64,000 nucleotides of DNA from Brasenia schreberi (Eukaryota; Streptophyta; Magnoliopsida; Nymphaeales; Cabombaceae), in the NCBI GenBank assembly GCA_036023115.1, contig JAYKKT010000056.1:3474501-3538500 (forward strand). Reading direction: 5' to 3'. The position numbers and the translations under genes were made by a program. How positions within the stretch are numbered: position 1 is the first letter of the stretch; each line of letters begins with the position of its first letter. Below are positions 48,589 through 59,905 of the stretch, one piece after another. The notes beneath the pieces are model-generated. The model was not told the origin of the DNA. It was given only the letters and a program-made list of their open reading frames with translations, and did not search any database.

Positions 48589-49950
48589 CTATAATTTACC
48601 ATGTCCAAAGATTTTTCCCGTCTTCAGATCTTGAAATACACAACCAATAGGATGAAAAGTTACACAATAATCCAAGGCACGATTTAAAGAGCTGACTGAG
48701 AGAAGATTTATCGGAAAACTGGGAACATAATATACTGATGGTAAATCTGAAATACATGTAGGCACACTTCCCTGTCCAATCATATAAGTGAAAGAACCAT
48801 CTGCTAATTTAATTGGTTCCTGATCTTTAAGAGTCTTGGAAGCTGAAAAATATGATAATTCTCCTACCATATGATCTGTAGCCCCTGAATCAATTATCCA
48901 AGTTTTAGAGTGAGAAGAAGAGGAGTGGTTACCCTTTACGGTACGTGTAGCCTGAGCCACTGTAGCTTGGGTGGAGGAAGCAGAGAATTTTTCAGAGAAT
49001 CTCTGTTCAAGACCTTCTATTCTTTTTATAATCTCTTGAATTCCATCGGTGCTGAGAGTTGAACTTTCTGCAGAATGAACTGAGGTAGTACGATTTCTAT
49101 AGTAATCTGATTTACCATGTAGTTCCCAACAATGATCTCTGGTATGACGCGATTTGCCACAATGGGAGCAAACAAGTTTTTCTCTGTCATCTAAATTAAA
49201 TCTACCACGGCCACGTCCACGACTCTGATGTTCCCTTCTTACGTGAAGAGCATGTTGATCTGTAATAATAACATGATCCTTCTCAAGATTCCTGTGATCT
49301 TCTCTGATTAATAAGGAGTAAACAGTGCCCAAGGAAGGAAGCTCTTCTCTGCTTAAGATATTCAGTTTTACTGATTCAAATTCTGGATTCACACCCCACA
49401 ACAAATCAAATACTTTCTTCTTTTCAAGCTTAGTGTTTCTTTCATTATAACAAGCATAACACTTGATATTCGTATAGTAGAGTAGTTCATCCCAAAGACC
49501 TCGGAGATCTGCATAATATTCACTGATAGACCAATTGGCTTGTTCGCACTTTCTGATTCTTTCCATTATCTCATATTCTTTTGTAATATTCTTCTTCCTG
49601 AAATAAGCCTCAGCTACCGCACACCAAATCTCATGAGCAGATTCTAAAAACATAAAAGTTTTAGCAATTGATGAAATCATGGACTGTAGCAACCAAGATG
49701 ATATCAATGCACCTTCTCTTTTACAAGTAGGATAAAGAATGTCACGAGGCTCTGGAATTGGTGTATGGCCCATTAAATGTGTCCATCTCCCCCTTGTTAC
49801 AATCGCAAGTTGCATAGATCTTGCCCATTCCATATAATTTCGACCATCTAATTTAGTCGTTATAATCTGAAGATTTTCTGTTTTTTCTAATAAGCCAAAT
49901 TGTTCGCCTGTATAAAAGGAACTGTCAATACTTTTACCTTTGCCAGCCAT
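48589..49950 (-). CDS. Copia B gag-protease frame, 453 aa, open
   Basis: A single open frame begins MAGKGKSIDSSFYTGEQF. It has the copia gag core (TKLDGRNYMEWARSMQLAI, SEYYADLRGLWDELLYY), a zinc knuckle CSHCGKSRHTRDHC of the CX2CX4HX4C type, and protease active site WIIDSGATDHM. It ends in a stop after KIFGHGKL, and the protein homology continues past that stop into the GAG-pre-integrase HYRLGHL region. Gag could in principle still be made, but pol could not. An intact LTR with a primer-binding site lies upstream. Confidence 0.85.
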   Translation of the reverse strand: MAGKGKSIDSSFYTGEQFGLLEKTENLQIITTKLDGRNYMEWARSMQLAIVTRGRWTHLMGHTPIPEPRDILYPTCKREGALISSWLLQSMISSIAKTFMFLESAHEIWCAVAEAYFRKKNITKEYEIMERIRKCEQANWSISEYYADLRGLWDELLYYTNIKCYACYNERNTKLEKKKVFDLLWGVNPEFESVKLNILSREELPSLGTVYSLLIREDHRNLEKDHVIITDQHALHVRREHQSRGRGRGRFNLDDREKLVCSHCGKSRHTRDHCWELHGKSDYYRNRTTSVHSAESSTLSTDGIQEIIKRIEGLEQRFSEKFSASSTQATVAQATRTVKGNHSSSSHSKTWIIDSGATDHMVGELSYFSASKTLKDQEPIKLADGSFTYMIGQGSVPTCISDLPSVYYVPSFPINLLSVSSLNRALDYCVTFHPIGCVFQDLKTGKIFGHGKL

Positions 49951-50463
49951 TGATCAGAAAAATCTGAAACTGAATCTAGTACTTTTACAAATCAGAATGA
50001 GAGGTCTTCTTCAATGTATAAAAAAGTAGAGGCTGAAAGTTATATCCTTGCAATGAATATACCCAAAAATTTAGTTTTATGACATATGCACCTGATTTTA
50101 AACAAGGAAGTCTCTTGAATGAGGCAAGTGCATCAGGATATACAAAGACGACTTAAAGCAGTCCACGTGACGCAAGAAATAATCCACAATAGGCCAGCCG
50201 ATTAAATCAACATCAACGATCCACTTGATTTTACCAAAAAAAGGATGCACGATTGATCAATAGATCAATATGCTCCACCCGATTTTTCCTAAATTCACTC
50301 CTTTAATAAAGGATTCTAAAATAATCCAATGCACACATCAAATCTCCGAAATAATCAGATTCACGTTGATTGAAGAACCCAAAAATGAATTTCTGTCCAA
50401 GTGCTTCTATAAAACACATTTTTTACTGATTGTCTTCAATCAAATCATAAAAAAAATACCAAA

Positions 50464-50478
50464 TAGGCTCTGATACCA
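50464..50478 (-). other. Primer-binding site of copia B
   Basis: Minus strand TGGTATCAGAGCC, immediately downstream of the 5' LTR end (CTAACA). It is a perfect initiator-Met type site. Confidence 0.9.
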
Positions 50479-50737
50479 TGTTAGCATGAAAAATATTTAT
50501 TAATACAATGGAAACTACTTACAAAATACCGCAGATTGGAGGCATTCCTCCAATTTTCCCAAGAACTGAAAGTCGGCCCTCTTGTATTGCCGCCCTGCAC
50601 TTTTTCGTTTTTACCTAACTAAATTTCCTAATCTACCCTTAATAAGTATTAACTATTTCTAAGATGACATAGGACTCAAAATGACATGAATATGGATCAA
50701 CATGACCCAGACTTTTATTACACAACTTTCCTTAACA
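50479..50737 (-). repeat. 5' LTR of copia B
   Basis: 259 bp, 34 bp shorter than its partner. The missing piece lies between CTAACT-type short repeats, so it looks like a slippage deletion after insertion. Confidence 0.92.
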
Positions 50738-50742
50738 CTTCT

Positions 50743-52492
50743 TTGGCAGATATGAAAAAGGAGATTGAACTACTCAAATCTCGCTTCGTCGATACCCACC
50801 TTCCTTCTACATCATCTCAAAATGAGTATCAAGCAACCATGGCATATCCATTTTCATTTATAACTGAGGGTAATATTATTTTTTTCTCATTCCAGAATAT
50901 GGGTCATTGATTTTGGTGCAACAGATCACATGGTCAGTAGAAGAGATTTTTTTTATAAGTATGAGTTGACTCCTGAACAAACTAATATTAGACTGGCAGA
51001 TGGTTAACACACTCCTATAGTTGGAAAAGGGAGTATTATTACACCTTTTGGTGTACTACAAAATATCCTTCATGTTTCTCATATTTCGATTAATCTGTTA
51101 TCAGTTTTTGCCATAACTCGAGATCTAAAATATCGCATAATTTTTGAATCTAGTGGATGTTTATTTCAGGATCTGAGGACGAGGAAGATCTTTGGTCGGG
51201 GTAGTGTAAGAAGAGGTCTCCACTTTTGTGAAGAAAATAAGAGAGTTGCCTTGCAATCATAGTCATTACAGAGAAACAGAAAGAGAATATATCTCGTTGG
51301 CACCAGAGACTAGGATATTTACCTTTATCTAAAATTAGAATGTTATTACCAGATTTCAGTCATTGTAATAATTTGAATTTGAATTGTGAGACTTGTCAGA
51401 AAGCTAAACATCACTGTGTTTCTTTTCCTTTGAGTGAAGAAAGATCTTCAACTCTTTTTGAGACTATTCATTCTGATATTTAGGGGCCTTGCTCTATGAT
51501 TTCATTGCATGGATACAAGTATTTTATATCGTTTATTGATGACTGCACTAGATTCAATATGATATATCTTATGAAGAATAAGGATGAAGTGAAAGATATT
51601 CTTCCTGTATACTGTCAGTTTGTGAAGACACAATTTCAACATATGATTAAGGTTTTTCGTAGTGATAATGGGGGTAAATTTAAGTCCCAATATCTTCACT
51701 CATATTTCCTAGATCATGGGATATTACACCAAACTTCGTGTGTCTATTCTCCTCAGCAAAATGGAGTCTCCGAAAGAAAAAATAGCATATTCTAGAGGTA
51801 GCTAAAACTTTGCCAATTGGGTGTAATGCGCCTAAATATTATTGGGGAGAAGCAGTTCTAATAGCAGTTTTTCTTATAAATCGTATGCCTAACAGTCCTT
51901 AATGGTGATACACCTTTTCATCTATTATTTCCTTCACATAAACAATTTCATCTACTTCCCCGAGTATTTGGATGTACTTGCTTTATTCATATTCATCAAG
52001 GTTTAAGAGACAAACTAGATGCAAGATCGATCAAAGGCATTTTCTTAAGATACTCCTCTTCACAAAAAGGATACAGATGTTATGATCCCCTCAGAAGGAA
52101 AGTTTATGTTACGATGGATGTTACCTTTCATAAAGATACACCATTTTATAATATACAGGAAGTTCATCCATCCAATATTCAGTTTTTTAAGGTGCTACCT
52201 CTTCTGCAAGTTGAAATTCCATCAATGGATGATAAGGGAGAAGAAGAAATATTACTCCCCCCTGAAAAGAAAGTGCAGGTATATGCTAGAGGTGCAAGAG
52301 AGATCGTTTTCCCACATCAGTCCACATCCACTACTCATCATCAAAATCCTCTTCCAGAATCAGATTCTTCTCCATCTCACGTAATCGTTCCTAATCCTGA
52401 GAGTGAATTGAGTGATTTACCTATTGCACTTCGGAAGGAAAAACGTCAAACTGCAAAATATACAATGGGAAATATAGTGTCTTACACGAATT
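50743..52492 (+). pseudogene. Copia A gag end, protease, integrase, broken
   Basis: It continues copia A after copia B. The gag tail is LADMKKEIELLKSRFVDTHL. Protease reads VIDFGATDHMV, with Phe in place of the active-site Ser/Thr. GAG-pre-integrase (RWHQRLGYLPLSKI) lies near 51300, and integrase at 51430-51800 has FISFIDDCTRFNM, FRSDNGGKF and YSPQQNGVSERKN. The linker MDVTFHKDTPFYN (52114) follows. Stops at 51005, 51259 and 51481 and frame changes are present. It ends abruptly near 52490. Confidence 0.85.
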
Positions 52493-53245
52493 ATCCTAGA
52501 GAAATCAAAGGTTGGGGTTGCAAGGAGATTTCTCAGTCTCATTTTGGAAAAGCAGGCAGAGCAAGAGGAGGCATTGGGCAATGTTTGGGTAAGGAGTAAA
52601 ATGCCTTTGGCCATGGGTACCAGATAAAGTAGTGAGGAAGTGAACCGATGGTCCAAAGAGAGAGACAAGGAGAGAGACAAAGCAAGAGCGGCGACGGAGA
52701 TGGGCAGCGACGGAAATAGGCAGTGGAGGCAGAGAAAGATAGAGACAGGGAGAGCGCGAAGAGAAAGGGGAGAGAGAAGAGAGAAAGCGAGAGAATTTAC
52801 ATGTGACACGAATGCCAGCAACGGATGACAAAGGTGGTGGTGGCGGACGTCGACGTCTCTGCGGTAGATGGCGGAGAGAGCAGCGGCAAGAGGCGGTTGA
52901 TGGAGATGGTGGTGGCGACCGTCGACATATGAACGGCTGATGGAGGAGGGAGTTGCGGCGTGAAGCAGGAGAAAGACAACAAATACTGGAGAGAGACATC
53001 GATGCCTTTGGTTTTATGTACTTCGGATCGGGTCAATCCATTGGATATTGGATCGACCCGATCCAAACTCGTTTGTATGCTAACAGTGATATAGCGGACC
53101 GCTATAGCGCTGTTAGCGGCGCTAATTGCGCCCAAACAGGTCTCCTGCTATTTAATGAGTGTTATAGAAGTTCGAGGTATGCTAAAACGCCATAGCGGTT
53201 CGAGATCCGCTAAAACGCTATAGCGCGCTATAGCGGCCACTATTG
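52493..53245. mobile_element. Unclassified element end with CGCTATAGCG repeats
   Basis: A GC- and purine-rich segment (52640-52990) followed by an array of GCTATAGCG/CGCTATAGC motifs (53088-53240), as in subterminal regions of hAT-like transposons. The right end reads AGCGGCCACTATTG. The minus-strand frame 52505-52999 is low-complexity (Arg/Pro/Ser) and no transposase was seen. It joins copia A on the left and copia C on the right with no target duplication that I can see, so it is either a truncated element or part of a rearrangement junction. Confidence 0.45.
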
Positions 53246-55485
53246 ATAACATAGGTTATAGTAGTTTCAATAATGTCTACGTTTTCTTTCGGCTACATCA
53301 TTTTGTTGGAAAGTATTTGTATAAGATTTTTTATGTTAAATTTCATGTTGTTCAACATAGTTTTTGAAATCATTTGAGAGATATTCACCACAGGAGTCAG
53401 TTCTTAAAATGTTTATATTAGTTCCAAATTGAGTCTTATCATATTGTGAAAGGTCAAAAAGTTTTTAAAATTTTCCGATTTATGTTTCAAAAAATATATC
53501 AAAGTGTGATGAGTGAAATCATCCGCAAAAATAATATAATAGGTCTCTTCCTTTTGAGGTTATGGGAGTGGGTCCCCAAACATCGAAGTGCACTAATTCA
53601 AAAGTCTTTTTATGATAAGAGTTTTTTCACCAAATGGTGCATAATCTGTTTTTTCAAATATACAATCTTTGCAAATGAAATCATTCTTTCCATTAGTATT
53701 TATCCATGAATAAGTGTTCATTTTGCTTATATCAAGATGTCCTAATCTTTTGTGTCAAAGAACAAATTCATTACCAGTAATTCCACATGTTTCAAAATTT
53801 GTCATAACTAAATTTTTCATGGTGTAGAGACCACCCTCTCTATGTTTTTGCCTAATCACCTTCTTCGATAGATGGTTTTGCACCACACATCCATTTGGTG
53901 AGAGAATAACAATGTAACCATTATTACAAATTTGAGAAACCGAGACAAGATTAAGATTTAATTTTGGTATAAACATACTTGAGGTATTTTAAAGGCATTA
54001 TTTTCTAAGTTACCAATTTCTTTAACATCAAGCATAGTTCCATCGACCATAAATACTTGTATTCTAACTTATGTGTATTTGTCTAACAATTTATATTCAT
54101 GTGTCATAGGGAAAAAAGCATGAGAATCTAAAAACAATGGCATACCTTATCTTTCGAAGAAGTTGATAATGCCTTGATTCTTAAAGGTAGCACTTCTTTC
54201 TTGCTGTCAATTGCAGTCACTTGATAAATCTTCCTCAACAAGAGAAGGTACGTGTGATTATGATATGTCCATTCTCTTTGCAATAATGACAAACTATACT
54301 CTCGTTTGGCGAAGGCATTACATTATCCTTGAATTATCCATTTCTTTCACTATTTTTTGCGTCTTAAGATTTGTATGTCTTCAAATAATTTTCGGGTCTA
54401 GAAATGGCAAAAATTGCTTCCTTCTTGTCTCTTATATTTCTTAATCTAGTTTCTTCCATAACTAAATCAGTTAATATCTCATAGTTTTTTATCATCCTTT
54501 TCATTAAATTTATTTGAAAAACACAATCATCTTGGGAATGAGTTTTCTTAAGATATTTTCATGTCTCATAGGCATTATCAAACATGCTAATTCTACTACA
54601 GAGTTTTTAATCTATATTTTAGCCAATAATCCATGTGATTTTGGCATTATATTTCTCCTACTTTCTGAATTCTTGTTTGCATTTCTCTTCCACCTTGAGA
54701 AACTCATCCTTATGAAGCCTTCTTCTATCCATTTGGGAATCCTCAATAGTACCATCAATATAGTCTCAATATAGTCTTTAGAAATAAAATATTTCTTCAT
54801 GGTATGTGCCCAACTTCGATAAGAATTGAGACCAACAAACAACGAAGTGTTTTACTATTCTCTTCCATTTTCTCAAGAAAACAACAAGAAATTAGAAGAA
54901 TACCTTGATTTCTTCAAGATAGCCAAACAACACCCAATTTTGAGAATCTTTTCACAATCGACATGAATCCTAATGCAGTTCTAAACAGACTGTCCTAGCT
55001 TTGATACCATATGAAAATAGCGGTATAATGTAGCCAATAATGTCCATAAAGCCAAACAACGACGATCACACAAGATCTTCTATAAGTCAAATCACCAAAC
55101 ACTTGGTGCAGAAGCCAAACCACATAGGCACAATACCAAAACAAGTCAAATGAGCACACAATAAACTCTGATTTATTTCATGCACAACATCCTCTATTTA
55201 TGGAGGACTTATTACATTGGATAAGAATGAGTACATTTTCAATGTTACTGCCACTTCCATCCTTAACCCTTGATCAACGGAAGGGGCACTCACAGTCAAG
55301 AAAACCCAAATACTACTGTCAGAAGCTACGGGATTTCTTTTCTCCTTGTACTTCCTAAGCTACTAAGGGTTCTCTATTTCTTCCTCATCAATGTCATCAA
55401 GCCCAACATGTTTTTATATATCTCACATGAAACTTCCTTCCACTCTCAATCTATTTCTTCCTCATCGATGTCATCAAGCCCAACA
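53246..55485 (-). mobile_element. Degraded copia C, 5' half only
   Basis: A minus-strand copia remnant. From right to left: an LTR from about 55010 to 55408 or 55485, primer-binding site TGGTATCAAAGC at 54998-55009, a decayed gag (about 54200-54950), a pre-integrase block at 53755-53976 (NLVSVSQICNNGY, GGLYTMKNL) and an integrase start ending near the AERKN motif (about 53260-53300). RT, RNase H and the 3' LTR are absent, and similarity stops at the unclassified element. Stops and frame changes are frequent, so this is an old copy. Confidence 0.75.
54998..55009 (-). other. Primer-binding site of copia C
   Basis: Minus strand TGGTATCAAAGC, the common variant of the initiator-Met site, next to the LTR end. 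Confidence 0.75.
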
Positions 55486-55527
55486 TGTTCTTTATATATC
55501 TCACATGAAGCTTCCTTCCACTCAACC
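55374..55527. repeat. Two-copy 77-bp tandem duplication at the copia C LTR end
   Basis: CTATTTCTTCCTCATC(A/G)ATG begins both units (55374 and 55451). Each includes ATCAAGCCCAACATG, the likely LTR terminus, so the exact element end is ambiguous. Confidence 0.85.
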
Positions 55528-56933
55528 TTCGCATGCTTTTTCCAATCTTTCCTTTCTTTTCAATGTTGCTTCTTCTAGTTTAAAATTCTTGGGCACACAT
55601 GGACATGCTCACAATAATAGTTTGTTCTGGCAAGATGGCACTTAATATGGTAAATGCCTCCACATTTTATAGCACTATAAGAGTTGCACCGACATTCAAC
55701 AACTGATTACCTTCATACACATTTTTGCAATGGTTCTATGCTGTCTTTCAGAAGACTTGAAGTTTCAGAACTTTTGTGGTAAAACAATTGAGAAATGGTT
55801 TGGGTAAGAAATAAGGCCTGGATTTTTCACAAAACCACCAAATATGTGTGGTGATCTATGGGGAGAATGATTTGGGAGAGAGCAAACTCTGATTTTAACC
55901 AAACAAAAGGTTTTCTGGTGATTTTATGGTAAATCACTAAAAGAAGTCGGTTTGGTTTTCTTTTAAGGGTTCGCAATTCAAAAGTGTGATTTTTAAAAGG
56001 GATTCAGTCCACAAACACAAAAAGAGGAGTGTAAGAGGTTTGAGGAAGAAAATGAGCCGTCTTTTATGTTTGGCAAGTTTAAAGCCCTCCTCCATCGCCA
56101 AAAACTGGTGACTTGATGTTTTAAATCAAGGTAATATGATACATCATCTCATTATGTAATACAAGCCGATATGGCCCAACATTTTTCATATTATATTTTT
56201 ACATTTGTATTGTATCAGCTTAGGACCAGTATATCAGTTTTTCATATTGTATCATACTACACTATATGATTTTTTTTTCATAGCATAGGTTAATATGCCT
56301 TGAACCAAACAACAGTTGTCATGGTAGTCTTATTATTGTGTTGATTGTTTCAGGCTAGCCGAAAAGGAAGCTCGTTTGTTTTCTCTCTCAAGTACAAGCA
56401 TATTAGTCCCTCATGCACCAAAGAAATTGAATATGTGACTGTCCCACTCTACGAAATGCCAAAACTGTGACAGCTGATTGGTAATTGCTACAGGGCTCAT
56501 AAGTTTGTCATGTTTGAGTATAGGAACCTAATTTATGTAAGTAATGGTTGGCACTTGGCAGATTTCTTCCGCGTCCTTTGGGTGACTAATACCGCTTGAA
56601 AGGGCATTTTCATGACTGGAAGCATATTTCTGCCATGGTTCCAACATAGCATCCGAGGTGTCATGTCCACTTCAAGGATGACAGAAGATCAACAGCGCTT
56701 ACCAACAAAAGCATATTAAATGCAAGTCCAAATGGACTGATAAAGGCAGTGAATCAACTTACAAGAATTAATGAAGGCCATAAGGGATCAACTAATAGTC
56801 AATCTTCAACGGCGGGCCATCAAGCACTTGTCATACTTGACCACGTTAAACCATCCTAGGTAACAATCTCATGCTTAAATAGCAAAACACTCTGCATTGG
56901 TGTATACAATTGCCATGGATCGGTAACAACAAC
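55528..56933. other. Intergenic or older repeat DNA
   Basis: No gene was recognised. Around 56130-56290, runs such as CCGATATGGCCC and GTATTGTATCAG loosely recall hAT subterminal sequence but have no defined ends. Confidence 0.4.
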
Positions 56934-57044
56934 CGGTGTTGTTCAACGTGTATCATATCATGTATCGTTTTGGTCCACGATACGGACGTATTGCATCGTA
57001 GCGTATTGTATTTTAATATTAAAAAAATAGTACAAATCTAGAAA

Positions 57045-57453
57045 TCATCAACATGTACAAAAGATGTCTGTGACAGAAATGAAGATGTTGAGATGGATGA
57101 GTGGTCATACAAGAAAAGATCGTATACATAATGAGGTTATTAGAAACAAATTAGGAGTGGCACCAATAGAGGATAAAATGAGAGAACATCGTTTAAGATG
57201 GTTTGGACATATAGAAAGAAGATCAAAAGAAGAACCTGTAAGAAGGTTAGAAAAACTAAATTTGGAAAGTATTAAAAGAGGTAGAGGACGACCACAAAAG
57301 TGTTGGAAAGAAACAATAAAGAATGATCTAGCTTATTGGGAGTTAACTGCTAACATGGCACACGATAGAGATCTGTGGAAACAAAGAATCCATGTAGCCG
57401 ACCCCGTCTAGTATGGGAAAAGGCTTAGTTGTTGTTGTTGTTTGTTGTTGTTG
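57045..57453 (+). mobile_element. Young RTE LINE 3' fragment (LINE 5)
   Basis: A 409-bp insert with a perfect 17-bp target duplication, TAGTACAAATCTAGAAA (57028-57044 and 57454-57470), lying inside the 3' region of hAT 1. It ends GGGAAAAGGCTTAGTTG and a TTG-triplet tail. It is severely 5'-truncated but little mutated. Confidence 0.92.
57064..57411 (+). pseudogene. RTE LINE ORF C-terminal fragment, open
   Basis: 115 open codons corresponding to the last part of the RTE polyprotein: EMKMLRWMSGHTRKDRI, LRWFGHIERRSKEEPVRR, GRGRPQKCWKETIKNDL and a terminal HVADPV stop. It is the same block as 7728-8126, without internal stops. It lacks endonuclease and RT, so it is only a fragment despite being open. 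Confidence 0.85.
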
Positions 57454-59810
57454 TAGTACAAATCTAGAAAAAAAATAAAAAAAAATCTAAAAAAAATTAG
57501 AAAAATATGATAATTGCAAAGAATTCGTATAATGCAAAGTTTAGTACATATTGATCATTCACCATTCAACAATTGAAAAAAAAATTACATATTTTAAAGC
57601 AAAAAATGAAATACATTTACATTTCTATATTATAATCAAGATCATCAACTAAATAATCTTCATCTTCTCCTTGCTGAAGATCCTCACCACCCTTTAGCTT
57701 CAAAATCAAAATCTTCATCTCCTTAATAATGTTGCGCTCCTTCCAAATTAATCTATGCAATATCTTCTTCGGTTAGGAGTGCATTTTTTTCGTTATCTTC
57801 CATAATTCACCCATCTAATATATCAAAATTATCCAAACTTATTGGATCAAATTAGCTTTTTTCTCTATTTCCCTTTTTTAATTGCCTACAAGAAAGAAAG
57901 ATAAGTAATTATTAAATAATATTAACAATTGAAGTCAAACAAAATATTAAATTGAATCTTTAAGTAGTCAAAGACATTCCAATTCATTTTATAACCCGTT
58001 GCACTATAGGTTTAGCTCAGAACTCTTACTGTAAAATCTCTAAGGTTTGGACAATCACTTATAAACCAATTCAACTAAACATCCGTAAAAAAAAACATTA
58101 GAGACTTAATCCACAATAATATAAGATTTAAGAAATTTAAATAAGAAAATAAACAATTTACCTTGGTGCATATTAGTGCAGTTGCGAATTATTACAGGCA
58201 AATCCATTAAGTTAAGAGCATTATCATAGATTTTCATCTCTCGATGTATAGCATCTACTCTAATTTCATTAGGGACTAACTATCTATACAATCAATGATG
58301 CATCGATTAACCTCACCGTCCCTTTTGAAGCTTACTGAGTACCTGAATGTTGGGTTTAAGTAATATACTATTACATAAATAGGCTGATGCAATTGTTTAT
58401 TTCATCTATTATCTATAATGTTTCACACGGGCACATAATCCCTCTTTCTTCCATTAAAATTATTTCTAATGGCTTCTTTTGTCTTATCCATAACTTCATA
58501 AAGGTATCCCATAGATAGTTTCTCCTTGCTATCGGTCAATCTCAAAACCTTCACTAAAAGACATCTGACATGTAATCCTTAACAGTCTAATACATACATT
58601 CCAAAATATACTCATGAATACTGTCTCTGAAATCTCATTCAACTTTCTATTTCTTCTATTTTGAAGCAACTCAACAAATTGTTACCACTCATCTAAGAAA
58701 AACATTTTCTTTAAAGTTTGTTTCTGTCTCATAATACTCTGTAAAGATAATAAATTAGTTGCAAACCGAGTTGCAGTTGTACGATGAAGTTCTACGTCAT
58801 CTCTATATCTCCTCATCATACACAATACAAAGGCATGGTTGTGAATAAATTTGGTGATATCTTGACAACACTTAGTTGTTGCCTTTATCTCATCCATCTC
58901 ACCAATATCCTCAAGGAAGAGATCTAAACAATGGGTTGAGCATAATGTCTAATAGAAAGTCCAATAAGTATTTGTTAACTCCTTCCGAGCTGCTTTATAG
59001 TTAGTTGCATTATCTTTAATGAATTGGACTACATTCTTTAGCCAGACCTCGCATATTACCTTATGAAACTCTTGTCTTCGGATCTCTACGGTATGCCTCT
59101 CTTCTGACATATCCTGAAATCTCAAAAACATAAGTCCTTTAGGACAGTATATAAAAAAGTTTAACAAAGTCATTCCTCACCTATCTCTCCATCCGTTTGC
59201 CATGATAGTGTACCCTGTCTCCTTTCATGACTCTCTCAAAGTCGAACAATATTCTTGCACTTTAATGACGGTCTTATGCTATGTCACACGAGTACGAGAT
59301 ATGACATTTCAAAAATTTTGGGTGCGACGACAATGCTAGGGTATATAATATTATATATTATATATAATATTCAAGCTACAACAAGTGAGACATCAATTAA
59401 CATAAGTATATGACAAACGCAAGTACACAACTTTATATTAAAGAAAAACACATAAACATGTAAATATTTGTCGATAGTCGAAGGTTGATACTTCATGAAT
59501 CAAATGCACCAAATCGCCAAGAGTCAAATGGCATTTAAGTATGAATATCGATCTTCAAGTATACCAAACAAGAGAGCGGAAGCATACACAAACAAGTCAA
59601 AAGCAGTGCCAAGACCGCATACTTTATTAATGAGATGAGGTGGTATTTATAGAGCATTTGTACATCAAAGAAGAAATAAAAAAGAAAGTAATAAGACTAG
59701 TGCTAGCTGGCCAGCACTAGCTGTTGGGTAAGAGTCCAACGGTTAGTTGGCCCTGTTGGCCCTAGCCCTTGTTCCAAACAGAGGTTGCACGGGCCCTACT
59801 GGCCAGTGTT

Positions 59811-59905
59811 GTCTGTATCGTACGATACGGTGCGATACGTATCGTATCATGGGCCACCACGATACGGTACGTATCGCCCGTATCGTACGATACGAGCGAT
59901 ACGCC
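59811..59905. promoter_or_regulatory. 5' subterminal CGTATCG/CGATACG array of hAT 2
   Basis: About nine copies of CGTATCG or its reverse complement CGATACG in 95 bp, in both orientations, some overlapping as CGATACGTATCG. By analogy with Ac and Tam3, where transposase binds subterminal motif arrays, this is a likely binding region. It also lies upstream of the transposase start. Confidence 0.65.

Larger units (their letters stand above)
45454..50737 (-). mobile_element. Full-length copia B, nested in copia A
   Basis: A 5,284-bp minus-strand element with LTRs at 45454-45746 and 50479-50737 and a perfect target duplication, CTTCT (45449-45453 and 50738-50742). Excluding one 34-bp gap, the LTRs differ at about 15 of 259 positions by my hand count. 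It is thus younger than copia A and copia C. It splits the gag of copia A, which resumes right after 50742. Confidence 0.95.
43700..52492 (+). mobile_element. Copia A, interrupted by copia B and 3'-truncated
   Basis: A + strand copia element inserted in hAT 3. The 5' LTR is 43700-43982, the leader runs to about 44508, and gag is split by copia B at 45453/50738. Protease and integrase follow to about 52490, where similarity stops after NIVSYTNY. No RT, RNase H or 3' LTR of this element was found, so its 3' half was lost. The hAT bases CATGG (43695-43699) would be the left target duplication. Confidence 0.85.
56934..59276 (-). mobile_element. Decayed hAT copy, 3' part (hAT 1)
   Basis: Minus-strand relative of the intact hAT. 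Its 3' terminus (left) is CGGTGTTGTTCAACGTG with decayed CGATACGG/CGTATTG subterminal motifs (56950-57015). Coding pieces include the acidic C-terminus (57650-57850), a DUF659-like region (58682-58897, MDEIKATTKCCQDI) and 58949-59173 (EERHTVEIRRQEF, KDNATNYKAARKEL). Stops are frequent. It is interrupted by LINE 5 at 57045-57453 and cut at 59276 by copia E. Its remaining 5' part should lie beyond the right edge of the window. Confidence 0.88.

Noticed and set aside
52417..53135. Minus-strand frames of 112-164 codons with Arg/Pro/Ser runs
   Set aside because: They are low-complexity shadows of a purine-rich stretch, with no domain and no codon-like pattern. Kept only as part of the unclassified element.
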